A DNA stretch of 15,000 nucleotides from Penaeus vannamei (GCF_042767895.1 NC_091567.1:9914091-9929090); one strand, 5' to 3'; counted from the stretch's first letter, positions 1-8,072 are shown. Translations and numbers: made by a program. The notes: generated by a model from the letters alone, not told the origin.

Positions 1-490
1 AGGAGGAGGAGGAGGAGCAGGAGGTGGAGGAGGAGCAGGAGGTGGAGGAGGAAGAGGAGGAGGGGAAGGTGGAGGAGGAGGAGGAGAAGCAGGAGAAGAA
101 GAAGAAGGAGGAAGGGGGTTGAAGATGGAAGAGAAGAAGGAGGTGTAGGAGGGAAAAAGGAGGAAGAGGAGGAGGAGGAGGAGGGGAGGAGGAGGGGAGG
201 GGAGAAGAAGAAGAAGGAGGAGGGAAGGGGGTTGAAGAAGGAAGAGAAGAAGGAGGTGGAGGAGGGAAAGAGGGAGATTGAAGAAGGAGAGGTGAAGATG
301 GAGGAAAAGAAGGAGGAAGAAGAGGGGGTTGGAAAAAAAGGAGAAGGAGGACTGGATGAGGGGGTAGGGGAAGGAGGAAGGGATGATGGAGAAGGAGAAG
401 GAGAAGGAGAGGGAGGATGAGGAAGAAGAAAAAGAAGCAAAAGAAAAAGAATAAAAAAACGGAAGAAGATGCAAGAGAGAAAAAAGGAGG
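1..490. repeat. Imperfect (GGA)n/(GAA)n homopurine tract
   Basis: The + strand is almost only A and G, built from interrupted GGA and GAA triplets with a few T or C breaks. Inside it, a segment starting at 110 (GGAAGGGGGTTGAAG...) recurs at 223 with about three differences over 47 bp, so the tract also holds a higher-order direct repeat of 113 bp. ORFs here encode only Glu/Gly/Lys low complexity and are not supported as genes. Such tracts can form triplex (H-DNA) structures in principle. Confidence 0.9.
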
Positions 491-700
491 AAAAAAACTG
501 AAGACAATACGCCACGTGGCGTATCGCGGCCCTCCCTTCCCTCCCTCCCCCACCCCCTCCTCTCGAGCGTCATCCACAATCCCGACCAATTAGAGAGAAA
601 TATGAGCCGCGTCAACTTAACCTTCTCGCGGAATTAACAGACTGAAGTTGATCATAATGAGCGGGAGCCATTAGATGATTGGTGGAGAGGCTGATGGTCC
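491..700. other. Unique island, no gene recognised
   Basis: A balanced-composition stretch between a purine block and a CT block. It contains an 18-bp palindrome (listed separately), a short C/T run at 529-562, and homeodomain-like AATTAG, AATTAA and CATTAG words. A 7-bp inverted repeat (TCAACTT at 612-618, AAGTTGA at 645-651) is weak. Stops occur in every frame on both strands within short distances, and no acceptor-donor pair frames an exon. Confidence 0.5.
507..524. promoter_or_regulatory. 18-bp perfect palindrome centred on an E-box
   Basis: ATACGCCACGTGGCGTAT equals its own reverse complement over all 18 bases, and the symmetry ends exactly there (506 A, 525 C). The core CACGTG at 513-518 is the canonical E-box bound as a dimer by bHLH and bHLH-ZIP factors (Myc/Max, USF and CLOCK/CYCLE classes). 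Extension of the dyad by six bases on each side makes a chance match less likely than for a bare hexamer. Function is inferred from the motif only. Confidence 0.4.
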
Positions 701-980
701 CTGTCTCTCCTCTTTTGGCTCGCTCGCTCTCTGCGCGCTCTCTCTCGTTCTCGCTCTCGCTCTCTTCTTTTCTCTTTTTTTTCTCTCTCTCGTGGCGGCG
801 GCGGCGGAGGAAGTAGAGGAGAAAAGGAAGGAGGAGGAGGAAAAAACGGAGGGAGATGGTGGTGGAGGAGGAGCAGGAGGAAGAGGAAGAGGAGGAGGAG
901 GATTAGAAGAAGAAAAAAAAAGAAGATGCAGAAGAAGGAGGTGGAAGAGGAGGATAAAGTAAAAAAAAAAAAAAAAAAAG
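701..980. repeat. CT tract turning into (GGA)/(GAA) tract, then A19
   Basis: From about 701 to 792 the + strand is CT-rich with CTCG interruptions. A short GGC run (794-807) marks the switch, and from about 805 the strand is GGA/GAA-rich up to a 19-base A run at 961-979. The pyrimidine and purine halves are roughly complementary and could fold back on each other. The + strand ORF across it (675-962) starts with a signal-peptide-like hydrophobic stretch. That stretch is only CT repeat read as Leu/Ser/Ala, so I do not call a gene. Confidence 0.85.
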
Positions 981-1463
<483 letters not shown>

Positions 1464-1659
1464 GACAGACAGAGAGAGAGAAACAGATAAAGAGAGACAG
1501 AGAGAGACAAAGACAAAACCAGAGACAGACATCGAACGAAAACGAACGACACACAACATAAATCAGACGAAAAGTGAGAGAGAAAAAAAAAAAACACAAG
1601 ACAGAAAACACCTTGCACCGAGAGAACAAACACCAGCCACGAACGGGTCCTTCCCTTAC

Positions 1660-1740
1660 CTTCTTTATGTCTGTGTTGTCAAGGAACTCGTCGTCCGCCT
1701 TCCGTTTCTCCCGGCGGAAGTTCGGATTAAATTCCACGTC
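1660..1740 (-). CDS. Probable internal coding exon, 27 residues, product not recognised
   Basis: Read on the minus strand, the 3' splice site is TTTTTATCCTCTATTGCAG followed by GACGTGG. It has a pyrimidine-rich tract, a CAG, and a plausible branch word GCTAAGA about 27 nt upstream (A at 1768). The 5' splice site is AAGAAG|GTAAGG, with GT at 1659-1658. Between them lie 81 bases, a multiple of three. Only one frame is open: the other two hit TAA inside the exon. The open frame begins DVEFNPNFRREKRK and ends DNTDIKK. It is strongly charged, with a basic cluster RREKRK followed by an acidic ADDEFLD. Codons mostly end in G or C (GTG, CCG, AAC, TTC, CGC, GAC, GAG), unlike the surrounding sequence. 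Phase 0-0 means the exon could be skipped without a frameshift. I do not recognise the protein family. A conserved non-coding or chance match remains possible but less likely. Confidence 0.55.
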
Positions 1741-1929
1741 CTGCAATAGAGGATAAAAAGGCAAATCTTAGCGTATATCCTTTTATGAAAGGGAGACATA
1801 CCTGTGCATAAATTAAATTCAATAGTCTGCTTTATAATTAGGGTTTCTGTGTATAATCTTGTACACAGACATACATATATATATGCGTATACACAAACGC
1901 AGACTCTCATACACTCAGACACAGATATA
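1741..1929. other. AT-rich probable intron upstream of the 1660-1740 exon
   Basis: Unique AT-rich sequence with TATA/CATA words (CATACATATATATATGCG around 1870) grading into the ACAG/AC repeats. On the minus strand it supplies the polypyrimidine tract and branch-like CTAAG at 1767-1771 for the exon at 1660-1740. No separate gene is visible. Confidence 0.45.
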
Positions 1930-1973
1930 GACAGACAGACAAACAGACCGACAGACAGACAGACAGACAGACA

Positions 1974-1974
<1 letters not shown>
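1930..1974. repeat. (ACAG)n tetranucleotide repeat
   Basis: About eleven units of ACAG/GACA with a few substitutions (ACAA, ACCG), running straight into the (AC)n tract. Confidence 0.9.

Positions 1975-2033
<59 letters not shown>
1975..2033. repeat. (AC)n microsatellite, about 29 units
   Basis: A 59-bp uninterrupted AC run, ended by TACACCC. Its compound junction with ACAG repeats is typical of a microsatellite that grew out of a neighbouring motif. (AC)n is a classic Z-DNA-capable sequence. Confidence 0.97.
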
Positions 2034-2038
<5 letters not shown>

Positions 2039-2270
2039 CCTCGCTAACCTATGAAAAACCCGAGCCAGTCTCAGCACATAATCGTCGCTTACACACATCT
2101 CATTAACATAAAACTTCTCTTCCTCTCTTCACATCTAATTTTTTCTGCAAAACCATAACTCATTGGCCATGGCGCGTCACATGCAACATCATGCAACATA
2201 TTCCACATATCTATGTTGTTTTGGTCTCCTGTCATGTGTACACAAGCTGGCAAGATATGATCTCTCTAGT
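2034..2270. other. Unique island with a 10-bp tandem duplication
   Basis: Non-repetitive sequence. CATGCAACAT occurs twice back to back (2180-2189 and 2190-2199). On the minus strand a TTTTGCAG acceptor-like site near 2150 opens a short frame that stops after 13 codons, and no donor matches it. No gene is called. Confidence 0.45.
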
Positions 2271-2740
2271 CTTTCTTGTTTGTTTTTCTTTCTTCTTCTT
2301 CTTTTTCTTCTTCGGCGTCTTCTTCCCTTCGTTTGTATATTGCCTGTTTTCTTGTTGTTGTTTTTTTAGCTTGTATTCTGGATTCGAATTTCAAATTCAT
2401 CTACGATTTTGAAATATTGTTATCTTTTTCCCTACCCTTTATTATTGTCCTTGCACGCTTCTTTTTCCATCTTCCCTCGCCTTCCTTTTCTTTCCTCTAT
2501 ATTCCCTTCTTCTTCTCGGCTTTCCTCCTCTTCCCCATTCTTCCTTCACCCCTGCTGCCGCCCCTTCTTCCTTCCTCTTCCTCTCTGCATTCCCTCCATT
2601 CCTCCCTTCTTCCTTAACCCCCACTCTCCCTCCTATCCCCCCCCCCCCATCTTCCCAAGCGAATCATAAAACCAGAAAATCGTGTGACTTTTACCCCCCC
2701 CCTTCCCCTCTCCCACTCCCCTGCTTTCCCAGAGTCAGGG
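2271..2740. repeat. Pyrimidine-rich TTC/CTT/CCT tract
   Basis: The + strand is mainly C and T: a TTC-rich part at about 2280-2340, mixed CCTTCC words up to 2640, and C runs around 2639-2648 and 2694-2702. Overlapping ORFs give Phe/Leu/Ser/Pro low complexity with no conserved-looking segment. On the minus strand it would be a purine tract. Confidence 0.8.
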
Positions 2741-2750
2741 ACACTGCAGT

Positions 2751-2832
2751 TGACGTCACAAAGGAGGAAGGAAATACCGGGTGGGGAAAGGAGGGGAAGA
2801 AAGTAAACACAAACGGGAATAAAGTGACGTCA
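2751..2832. promoter_or_regulatory. Paired CRE palindromes with a forkhead motif between
   Basis: TGACGTCA, the full CREB/ATF palindrome, occurs at 2751-2758 and again at 2825-2832, 74 bp apart. Between them GTAAACA at 2803-2809 matches the forkhead/FOXO core. The surrounding sequence is G-rich but not tandem repeat. A loose TATA-like CTATAACA at about 2910 lies downstream on the + strand. Two full octamers this close are unlikely by chance in so little unique sequence, so an enhancer or promoter role is a reasonable inference. No transcript start can be proven from sequence. Confidence 0.4.
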
Positions 2833-2861
2833 TGCTTGGAGAGGTTCAGGGAAAATTAGTA

Positions 2862-2874
2862 GGGGGGGGGGGGG
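2862..2874 (+). repeat. G13 homopolymer
   Basis: Thirteen consecutive G between GTA and CTGAG. It could take part in a G-quadruplex and is a likely sequencing or assembly length error spot. Confidence 0.9.
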
Positions 2875-2928
2875 CTGAGTTTAGGGTGTTTCTGTAATTT
2901 TCAAGTTTTCTATAACACGGGTAGGAAG

Positions 2929-3022
2929 GTATGTATGTGCGCGCGCGTGCGTGCGAGCGTGCGTGTGCGTGTGTATATGTATAACATGTACGCGTGCGTG
3001 TGCATATGCCTGCGTGTGTGCT
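2929..3022. repeat. Alternating purine-pyrimidine tract (Z-DNA-prone)
   Basis: GT/GC/AT alternation runs in three nearly continuous phases: 2929-2955, 2957-2983 and 2984-3009, about 27 bp each, then TGCGTGTGTGC to 3022. The first contains an uninterrupted GCGCGCGCG core. Strict alternation with GC and GT steps is the known sequence requirement for B-to-Z transition. It lies about 100 bp downstream of the second CRE. Confidence 0.75.
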
Positions 3023-3255
3023 GGTATTCATGAACACACGAGCGCGTTAAAACCAGCGAGTATGTCTACACCTAATCCTTGCGTGCTCACCCCCCTACCC
3101 CTCCCCCTCTCCATACCCACCCCGCCCTCCTCCGCAATTAGGACCAAAGTCTCGCATCTCCTCCCCACGACACCCAGAACCTCAGCACGGAACCAAACGC
3201 CATGATGAGTCACAAAATTTACTTTCCTGATGTGTGGTCTTAGTGCTCCCAAGGC
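3023..3255. other. Unique island with an AP-1 site
   Basis: Mixed-composition sequence with a C-rich part at 3090-3130. TGAGTCA at 3206-3212 is the AP-1/TRE heptamer. On the minus strand a 74-codon frame (3028-3252) is not made of repeats and contains VNFVTHHGVWFRAEVLGVVG. It lacks a convincing acceptor, has only a modest GTGAGC donor, and starts with TTG, so it is not called as a gene. Confidence 0.4.
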
Positions 3256-3261
3256 CTATGA

Positions 3262-3716
3262 GCGAGGGGGGAGGGGAGGGGACATGGGGAGGGATTGGAG
3301 AGCATAGGGAGAGGAAAGGGAGGGTAGGGATGGAGATGGGTTGGAGAACAGGGGGGGAGGAAAGGAAGGGGAGGGATAGAGAGGGGTTGGAGAACAGGGG
3401 GGAGAGGGGTTGGAAAGGAGGGGGGAGGAGGAAAGGAAGGGAAGGATAGAGAGGGGTTGGAGAACAGGGGAGAGACAGAAGGAGGGGAGGGATGGAGAGG
3501 GGTTGGGGAGCAGAGGAGGGGAGGGATGGAGAGAAGAGAGGAAGAGAAAAGAAAAGGAGAGAAGAGGAGAAAAGGAAAGGAAGGATGACAGAGGATAGTG
3601 AGGGTGAGGGACAGGGCCAGGGAGGGAGGGCGAGTGGAGGGGAGGGAGGGCGAGTGGAGGGGAGGGAAGGTTAGCAGAGGGGAGGGTTTGCGTAGGCTTG
3701 AAGAGGAGGGGGGGGG
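3262..3716. repeat. G-rich degenerate minisatellite
   Basis: Units containing GGGATRGAGAGGGGTTGGAGAACAGGGG start near 3327, 3373, 3443, 3489 and 3523, with spacings of 46, 70, 46 and 34. The later part (3530-3600) decays into GAAAAGGA words, and 3621-3660 holds an exact 20-bp duplication. Frequent GGGG runs on one strand make G-quadruplex formation possible. ORFs on both strands (Glu/Gly/Arg on +, Pro/Ser/Leu on -) are repeat translations. Confidence 0.8.
3621..3670. repeat. 20-bp tandem duplication, about 2.5 copies
   Basis: GGAGGGAGGGCGAGTGGAGG is at 3621-3640 and identical at 3641-3660, with a partial copy following from 3661. It sits at the end of the larger G-rich minisatellite. Confidence 0.9.
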
Positions 3717-3890
3717 GTGAATAAGACTTCGTTAAAATGCTAGCAAAGTTTGAACTATTTATGTAGTCATTCATATAAAACCGAAAACTAACTTTTTTAC
3801 TTTTAAAATAATAACTGCAATCATTCTTCGCCTCACTTATTTACGATATTACTATGAACATTTTTCTATTTTAAACACACTGTCAGTCTC
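3717..3890. other. AT-rich unique island, nothing recognised
   Basis: A/T-rich spacer with no open frame of note, no matched splice sites and no clear tandem repeat. It is likely intron or intergenic DNA. Confidence 0.5.
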
Positions 3891-4228
<338 letters not shown>

Positions 4229-4344
4229 TTCATGGCGCCACGATGAATGCGAAATGAGAAGCACTTGCGCGACGGACAGACATCTGGATGAATCTGGCAA
4301 GGAAACCGATTATAAATGTCGACTTTCCCCCCATGTCGACATTC
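4229..4344. other. Unique island with a 9-bp inverted repeat
   Basis: AATGTCGAC at 4315-4323 and its reverse complement GTCGACATT at 4335-4343 are separated by 11 bases, giving a potential stem-loop with two GTCGAC sites. On the minus strand a good acceptor (TTTCCTTGCCAG, ending at about 4301) precedes about 70 bases open in all three frames, one with Cys residues (PDVCPSRKC). No good donor follows, so the frame cannot be decided and no gene is called. Confidence 0.4.
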
Positions 4345-4440
4345 CGAGAGGAGGGGGGAGGGGGGGTAGACGGGATGCCCCAGGGGGTAAAGGGGGGAGG
4401 GGTAGACGGGCTGCCCAGGGGTATAGGGGGGGGAGGGAGG
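4345..4440. repeat. G-rich tract with a 36-bp tandem duplication
   Basis: GTAGACGGG followed by (A/C)TGCCC and CAGGGG occurs at 4366 and again at 4402, a 36-bp period, embedded in long G runs. On the minus strand it reads as two copies of a Pro/Tyr-rich 12-residue unit (PVYPSPLYPLGH-like), which is repeat translation. Confidence 0.75.
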
Positions 4441-4639
4441 TGTTGACTCACCCACGAAGAGGCTACAAAGGAAGCGGCGATAGTTGTCAGTGATGTCAAA
4501 TATCTATGCCCTTTTCTCTCAACATGTCTGTTTTTTTTAATCTTATCATGCTGCGTGTACTATTTTCTCATTTGTTTTCGATTTCATCCTCTTTTTGTGG
4601 ATTTTTTGGCATTCCATGTGTCTGGCTAAATATAATTAT
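4441..4639. other. Unique island with a minus-strand donor-like site
   Basis: On the minus strand TCGTGG|GTGAGTC (GT at 4451-4450) is a near-consensus 5' splice site. A CTTCCTTTGTAG acceptor lies only 11 bases upstream (exon would be 4452-4462), so any exon using both would be a microexon. The rest of the island is T-rich with no gene signal. Confidence 0.3.
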
Positions 4640-4860
4640 GTTCATGTTTGTCTGCCTTTGTGTGTGTGTGTGTGTCTGTGTTTCTGTCTGTCTGTCTGTC
4701 TGTCTGCCTACCTGCCTGCCTGCCTGTCTGTCTACCTGCTTCCCTGCCTGCCTCTCTGTCTGTCTGTCTGCCTGTCTGTCTACCTGCTTCCCTGCCTGCC
4801 TCTCTGTCTGTCTGTCTGCCTGTCTGCCTGTCTACCTGTCTGCCTGTCTCCCCATTTCCC
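4640..4860. repeat. (TG)n plus (TCTG)n/(CCTG)n compound microsatellite
   Basis: A (TG)n run (about 4659-4680) leads into TCTG, CCTG and CCTA tetranucleotides. Within it is an exact higher-order duplication, listed separately. Because four-base units shift through the frame, every frame gives Cys/Leu/Ser/Val/Pro repeats. The 181-codon ORF here is therefore an artefact. Confidence 0.92.
4721..4816. repeat. Two exact 48-bp copies nested in the TCTG repeat
   Basis: The 48-bp segment starting TGCCTGTCTGTCTACCTGCT at 4721-4768 is repeated without change at 4769-4816, and a third, altered copy begins at 4817. Identity of an interrupted (imperfect) 48-mer points to recent unequal exchange or replication slippage of the whole block. 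Confidence 0.9.
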
Positions 4861-5050
4861 AGTCCTTCCTCCTCCATCCAGAATTACCATCGCCTTCCTC
4901 CCCATCCCTTCTCTCCTCGCCTCCTTTCATCCCTTTCATCAAGCATTTCCGTTTCGCCCTTTTCCCCTTTTCTTTCAGTCGTCTTGCATCTTTCTCCCCT
5001 CTAACATCTTGTTCTCTCCCCTTACTTTATTGTCAGTTTCCCTCGTCCTA
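4861..5050. other. C/T-rich unique sequence, no gene seen
   Basis: Pyrimidine-biased but not tandemly repeated. Two frames stay open because T/C-rich sequence lacks stop codons. There is no splice pair and no recognisable peptide. Confidence 0.5.
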
Positions 5051-5404
5051 ATTCCCCTCTCGGGTTCCCCTAACGTCAACTCTTCTCAAAACCTTATTTT
5101 AAGCGCTATTTATATAGGCCATAGATTCTAAACTTTATGCATGAGTACGTTTATTTTCTTATTTATCAATTTATTTATCTATTTATTAATTTATCTATCT
5201 TTTACTTTATGATTCTAACATTTCAGATTTAAAACTTTGGTTTCGCGTTGCTGGAATACTTTTACTTATGCTGCTATGCTTTAAATATATTATCTTTTTT
5301 TCCCATCTCGCTGAAAATGCTTTTGTTTCTGCTTCAACACTGCAATCAAAACTTTAATATTTAGAATGAGGGGAGAGAGAAAAAAGGAAAAAAAATTGTT
5401 CGCT
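5051..5404. other. AT-rich unique stretch with TTTA/TCTA words
   Basis: AT-rich sequence. Positions 5160-5205 carry degenerate ATTTATCTATTTA units. Stops are frequent in all frames. It is consistent with intron or intergenic DNA. A TTTCAG on the + strand near 5225 has no following open exon. Confidence 0.5.
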
Positions 5405-5531
5405 TTCTTTCTATTTTTCTCTCTCTATCTCCCTCTCTCTCTCTCTGTTGTAATAATAATAATGGTGATGGAATTAGTAATAATGATAATGGTGATAATA
5501 AAAATTCAATAATACGATGATGATGATGATA
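5405..5531. repeat. Short (CT)n and degenerate (AAT)/(GAT)n
   Basis: CT words at 5405-5447 are followed by TAATAATAATAATGG-type trinucleotides, ending in a (GAT)n run at 5514-5530. This AT-rich segment separates the CT arm from the long GA block, so the two could pair as a hairpin with this as the loop. Confidence 0.8.
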
Positions 5532-5572
5532 TGAGAGAGGGAGAGGGAGATGGAGGGAGAGAGAGAGGGAGG

Positions 5573-5612
<40 letters not shown>

Positions 5613-5630
5613 GGGAGAGAGAGGGAGAGA

Positions 5631-5669
<39 letters not shown>

Positions 5670-5691
5670 AGGGAGGGAGGGAGGAGGGAGG

Positions 5692-5767
<76 letters not shown>

Positions 5768-5796
5768 GGAAAAGGAGAGGAGAGGGAGGGAGAGGG

Positions 5797-5858
<62 letters not shown>

Positions 5859-5869
5859 AGGGAGAGAGG

Positions 5870-5912
<43 letters not shown>

Positions 5913-5930
5913 GGGGGGGGAGAGAAAAAA
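5532..5930. repeat. Long (GA)n tract with GGGA and GGA interruptions
   Basis: Uninterrupted GA runs at about 5698-5763 and 5800-5853 alternate with GAGGGA and (GGGA)n parts (5662-5685). The tract is almost pure purine on the + strand. Both strands show long ORFs (Glu-Arg on +, Ser-Leu on -) purely because GA repeats contain no stop codons. Confidence 0.95.
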
Positions 5931-6053
5931 ATAGAAAAATGAAAGAAAGAGAAAGAAAGAGTAATAGAGAGAGACCACATCACATCTACTGAACAACGAC
6001 AAAGCTTCCCACCCCCCCTCCCTCCCTTCACTCCCCTCCCCCATTTTTCCCAG
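5931..6053. other. A-rich to C-rich spacer ahead of a candidate exon
   Basis: After the GA tract come GAAAGAAAGA words, a short unique piece (5975-6005) and a C/T-rich run ending CCATTTTTCCCAG at 6053. That end reads as a strong + strand splice acceptor for the candidate exon at 6054-6107. Confidence 0.4.
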
Positions 6054-6107
6054 CACCCCAAGAGACCAATGATACGACAGATAACGACGTGTAATATTAT
6101 CGCACGG
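6054..6107 (+). CDS. Possible 54-bp internal exon, 18 residues, product unknown
   Basis: The acceptor is a long pyrimidine run ending TTTTTCCCAG at 6053 and the donor is GCACGG|GTGAGT at 6108. The 54 bases between are open in only one frame, phase 0-0, reading HPKRPMIRQITTCNIIAR; the other two frames contain TGA or TAA. Being a multiple of three, with a single open frame and two good splice signals, it is a plausible small exon. Pyrimidine tracts are common in this window, so acceptor-like sites arise by chance. It is on the opposite strand from the better-supported exon at 1660-1740, which would require a second gene. Confidence 0.25.
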
Positions 6108-6240
6108 GTGAGTTAGGCCTTAGAAGAGGTCATCCGAGAATACATTACGGGGGGTGGCACCGGCGGAGAGTGCCACGCGCAACACTCACGAATCAATGTA
6201 CTGTGAGGCTTTATTGGGCAGACGGGATGGGAAGGTAAGT
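6108..6240. other. Unique island with a 7-bp hairpin
   Basis: GTGGCAC at 6154-6160 and GTGCCAC at 6170-6176 form an inverted repeat with a 9-base loop. Consensus donors occur here on both strands: GTAAGT at 6235 on +, and GTGAGTG with GT at 6189-6188 on -. Only very short exons could use them. No gene is called. Confidence 0.4.
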
Positions 6241-6960
<720 letters not shown>

Positions 6961-7270
6961 AATTCCAAAACGCGCAACGATAAGTGAAAAAGTTCCAGCA
7001 GACGGGAATCTGATTGGGTAATATTGTTACGCCCACTTCGGCAACTTGACAAGGCCGGAAGGGAAGAAACAAAAACTTGTTACATTTATATAGCCTATCA
7101 ATAACCCTCTAGGACGGAAAAAGGGCCAGGGAAGATGGTAATACGTTTTCTTTCTTTTTTTTCTTACCTCTGAATGATTCTTGTCGGCGGCGGAGTTGGA
7201 TGGTATTTCCCGCTTTCTTTTTTTTTGGCTTCATCTCCGTTTTCTGTTTTTTGTTTTTGTTGGTAAAATT
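6961..7270. other. Unique island between complementary GA and CT blocks
   Basis: Mixed-composition sequence between a 700-bp purine block and a 400-bp pyrimidine block. Contains GGGTAATATTGTTACGCCC (near-palindromic, around 7016) and the candidate minus-strand exon at 7168-7234. T8-T9 runs at 7153-7160 and 7218-7226. Confidence 0.5.
7168..7234 (-). CDS. Possible 5' coding exon with start codon, 22 residues
   Basis: On the minus strand ATG at 7234-7232 has G at position -3 (CGGAGATGA). It opens a frame that runs 22 codons and ends at TTCAGAG|GTAAGA, a near-consensus donor (GT at 7167-7166), leaving phase 1. The peptide starts MKPKKKKAGNT and ends RRRQESFR; it is very basic and could be an N-terminal targeting or NLS-like segment. 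An AAAACAG upstream (7244-7246) could be an acceptor, but its tract is A-rich rather than pyrimidine, so a first exon is the simpler reading. Upstream on this strand lies about 400 bp of GA repeat. Its exit phase does not match the phase-0 exon at 1660-1740 directly; an intervening exon of 3n+2 bases would be needed. Family not recognised. Confidence 0.3.
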
Positions 7271-7323
7271 ACTTTTCTTCTTCCATTCTATCTGTCTGTT
7301 TCTTTCTATCTTTCCTTCTTTCT

Positions 7324-7399
<76 letters not shown>

Positions 7400-7527
7400 G
7401 CTCTCTCTCCCTCTCTCTCTTTTCTCTCTCCTCTCTCTCTCTCTCTCCTCTTCCTCTCTCTTTCTCTTCTCTCTCTTCCTCTCTCTTCTCTCTCTCTCTC
7501 TCTCTCTTCCTCTCTCTCTCTCTCTTT

Positions 7528-7560
<33 letters not shown>

Positions 7561-7680
7561 CCTACCTCTCTCTCTCTCTCTTCCTCCCTCTCTCTCTCTC
7601 TCTTCCTCTACCTTTCCTTCCCCGTCTTCTTTTACCTTCTCCTTTCCCTTCTTTTCCCTCCCTCCCACTCTCCCTTAATT
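7271..7680. repeat. (CT)n block with TTCCTCTCTC units
   Basis: A pure (TC)n run at about 7327-7393 is followed by degenerate CTCTCTTCCT words to about 7610 and a C/T-rich tail. It is roughly complementary to the purine block at 6241-6960. The + strand ORFs through it encode Ser/Leu only. Confidence 0.95.
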
Positions 7681-7683
7681 CAG

Positions 7684-7790
7684 CTGATCCAATACCAAAT
7701 TTTCTAAACATAGAGGGATCAAAACTCCGGTTGGAGGCTCGAGCAAAACACCTGACAATCATCTCATTTTCTCCATCCCATTTTCTATAA
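7684..7790 (+). CDS. Possible 3'-terminal exon coding 34 residues
   Basis: The pyrimidine block ends in TCTCCCTTAATTCAG at 7683, a strong acceptor. Entering in phase 1 (two bases complete a split codon), the frame reads 34 codons to TAA at 7788-7790, starting DPIPNFLNIEGSKLRLEARA and ending SPSHFL. The composition is ordinary, unlike the repeats. AATAAA at 7917-7922 could be the poly(A) signal. Against it: the phase-0 entry also gives a short open frame, and the minus strand of the same island has an equally good acceptor (TTTTCTTATTATAG near 7793) with its own open frame. The coding strand is therefore not settled. Product not recognised. Confidence 0.22.
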
Positions 7791-7811
7791 TAAGAAAAGA
7801 AAATGGGTGGA
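7772..7811. repeat. Bulged 14-bp inverted repeat
   Basis: CCCATTTTCT (7777-7786) pairs with AGAAAATGGG (7798-7807) across an 11-base loop. After a one-base bulge (T7776), four more pairs extend the stem (7772-7775 with 7808-7811). If the + strand exon at 7684-7790 is real, the stop codon lies in the loop of this stem. Confidence 0.6.
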
Positions 7812-8069
7812 TAATGAAACCGAGATTATACATTTTTCGGTTTACTAAAGACAGTAATTGAATATATCCCGTTTATGTATGTTTCTCATCTGTTGAATGC
7901 TGAAGTAGATAAAGACAATAAAGAATACGTGGTCAAGATGATAGTAATGATTAAACAAAAAGAACAACTATGATAAAAACAATAAAACTGATATTGATAA
8001 TGCCGGCATCCATATGTGAGTCTCGCCCTTTGTCTAAGAGAATTATGGGGCTAAAATTACTTCCCCCCA

Positions 8070-8072
<3 letters not shown>
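7812..8072. other. AT-rich unique island
   Basis: A/T-rich with degenerate GATAAT/AATGAT words near 7935-8000 and two AATAAA hexamers (7917 and about 7981). No open frame with splice support. It could be 3' untranslated or intron sequence. Confidence 0.4.

Noticed and set aside
675..962. Signal-peptide-like start followed by a Glu/Gly-rich tail on +
   Set aside because: The hydrophobic stretch is a CT repeat read as Leu/Ser/Ala and the tail is GGA repeat, so the resemblance is compositional.
3028..3252. 74-codon non-repeat minus-strand frame
   Set aside because: Starts with TTG, lacks a good acceptor, and the other strand is also open across much of it; coding status cannot be shown.
4506..5131. 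Cys-rich repeat protein (SVCLPVCL-type) on +
   Set aside because: It is the direct translation of a TCTG/CCTG tetranucleotide repeat; the same pattern appears in several frames.
6208..6234. 27-bp + strand microexon before GTAAGT at 6235
   Set aside because: The donor is perfect, but the acceptor (TACTGTGAG) has no pyrimidine tract and GTAAGT-like words arise easily at the edge of purine tracts.
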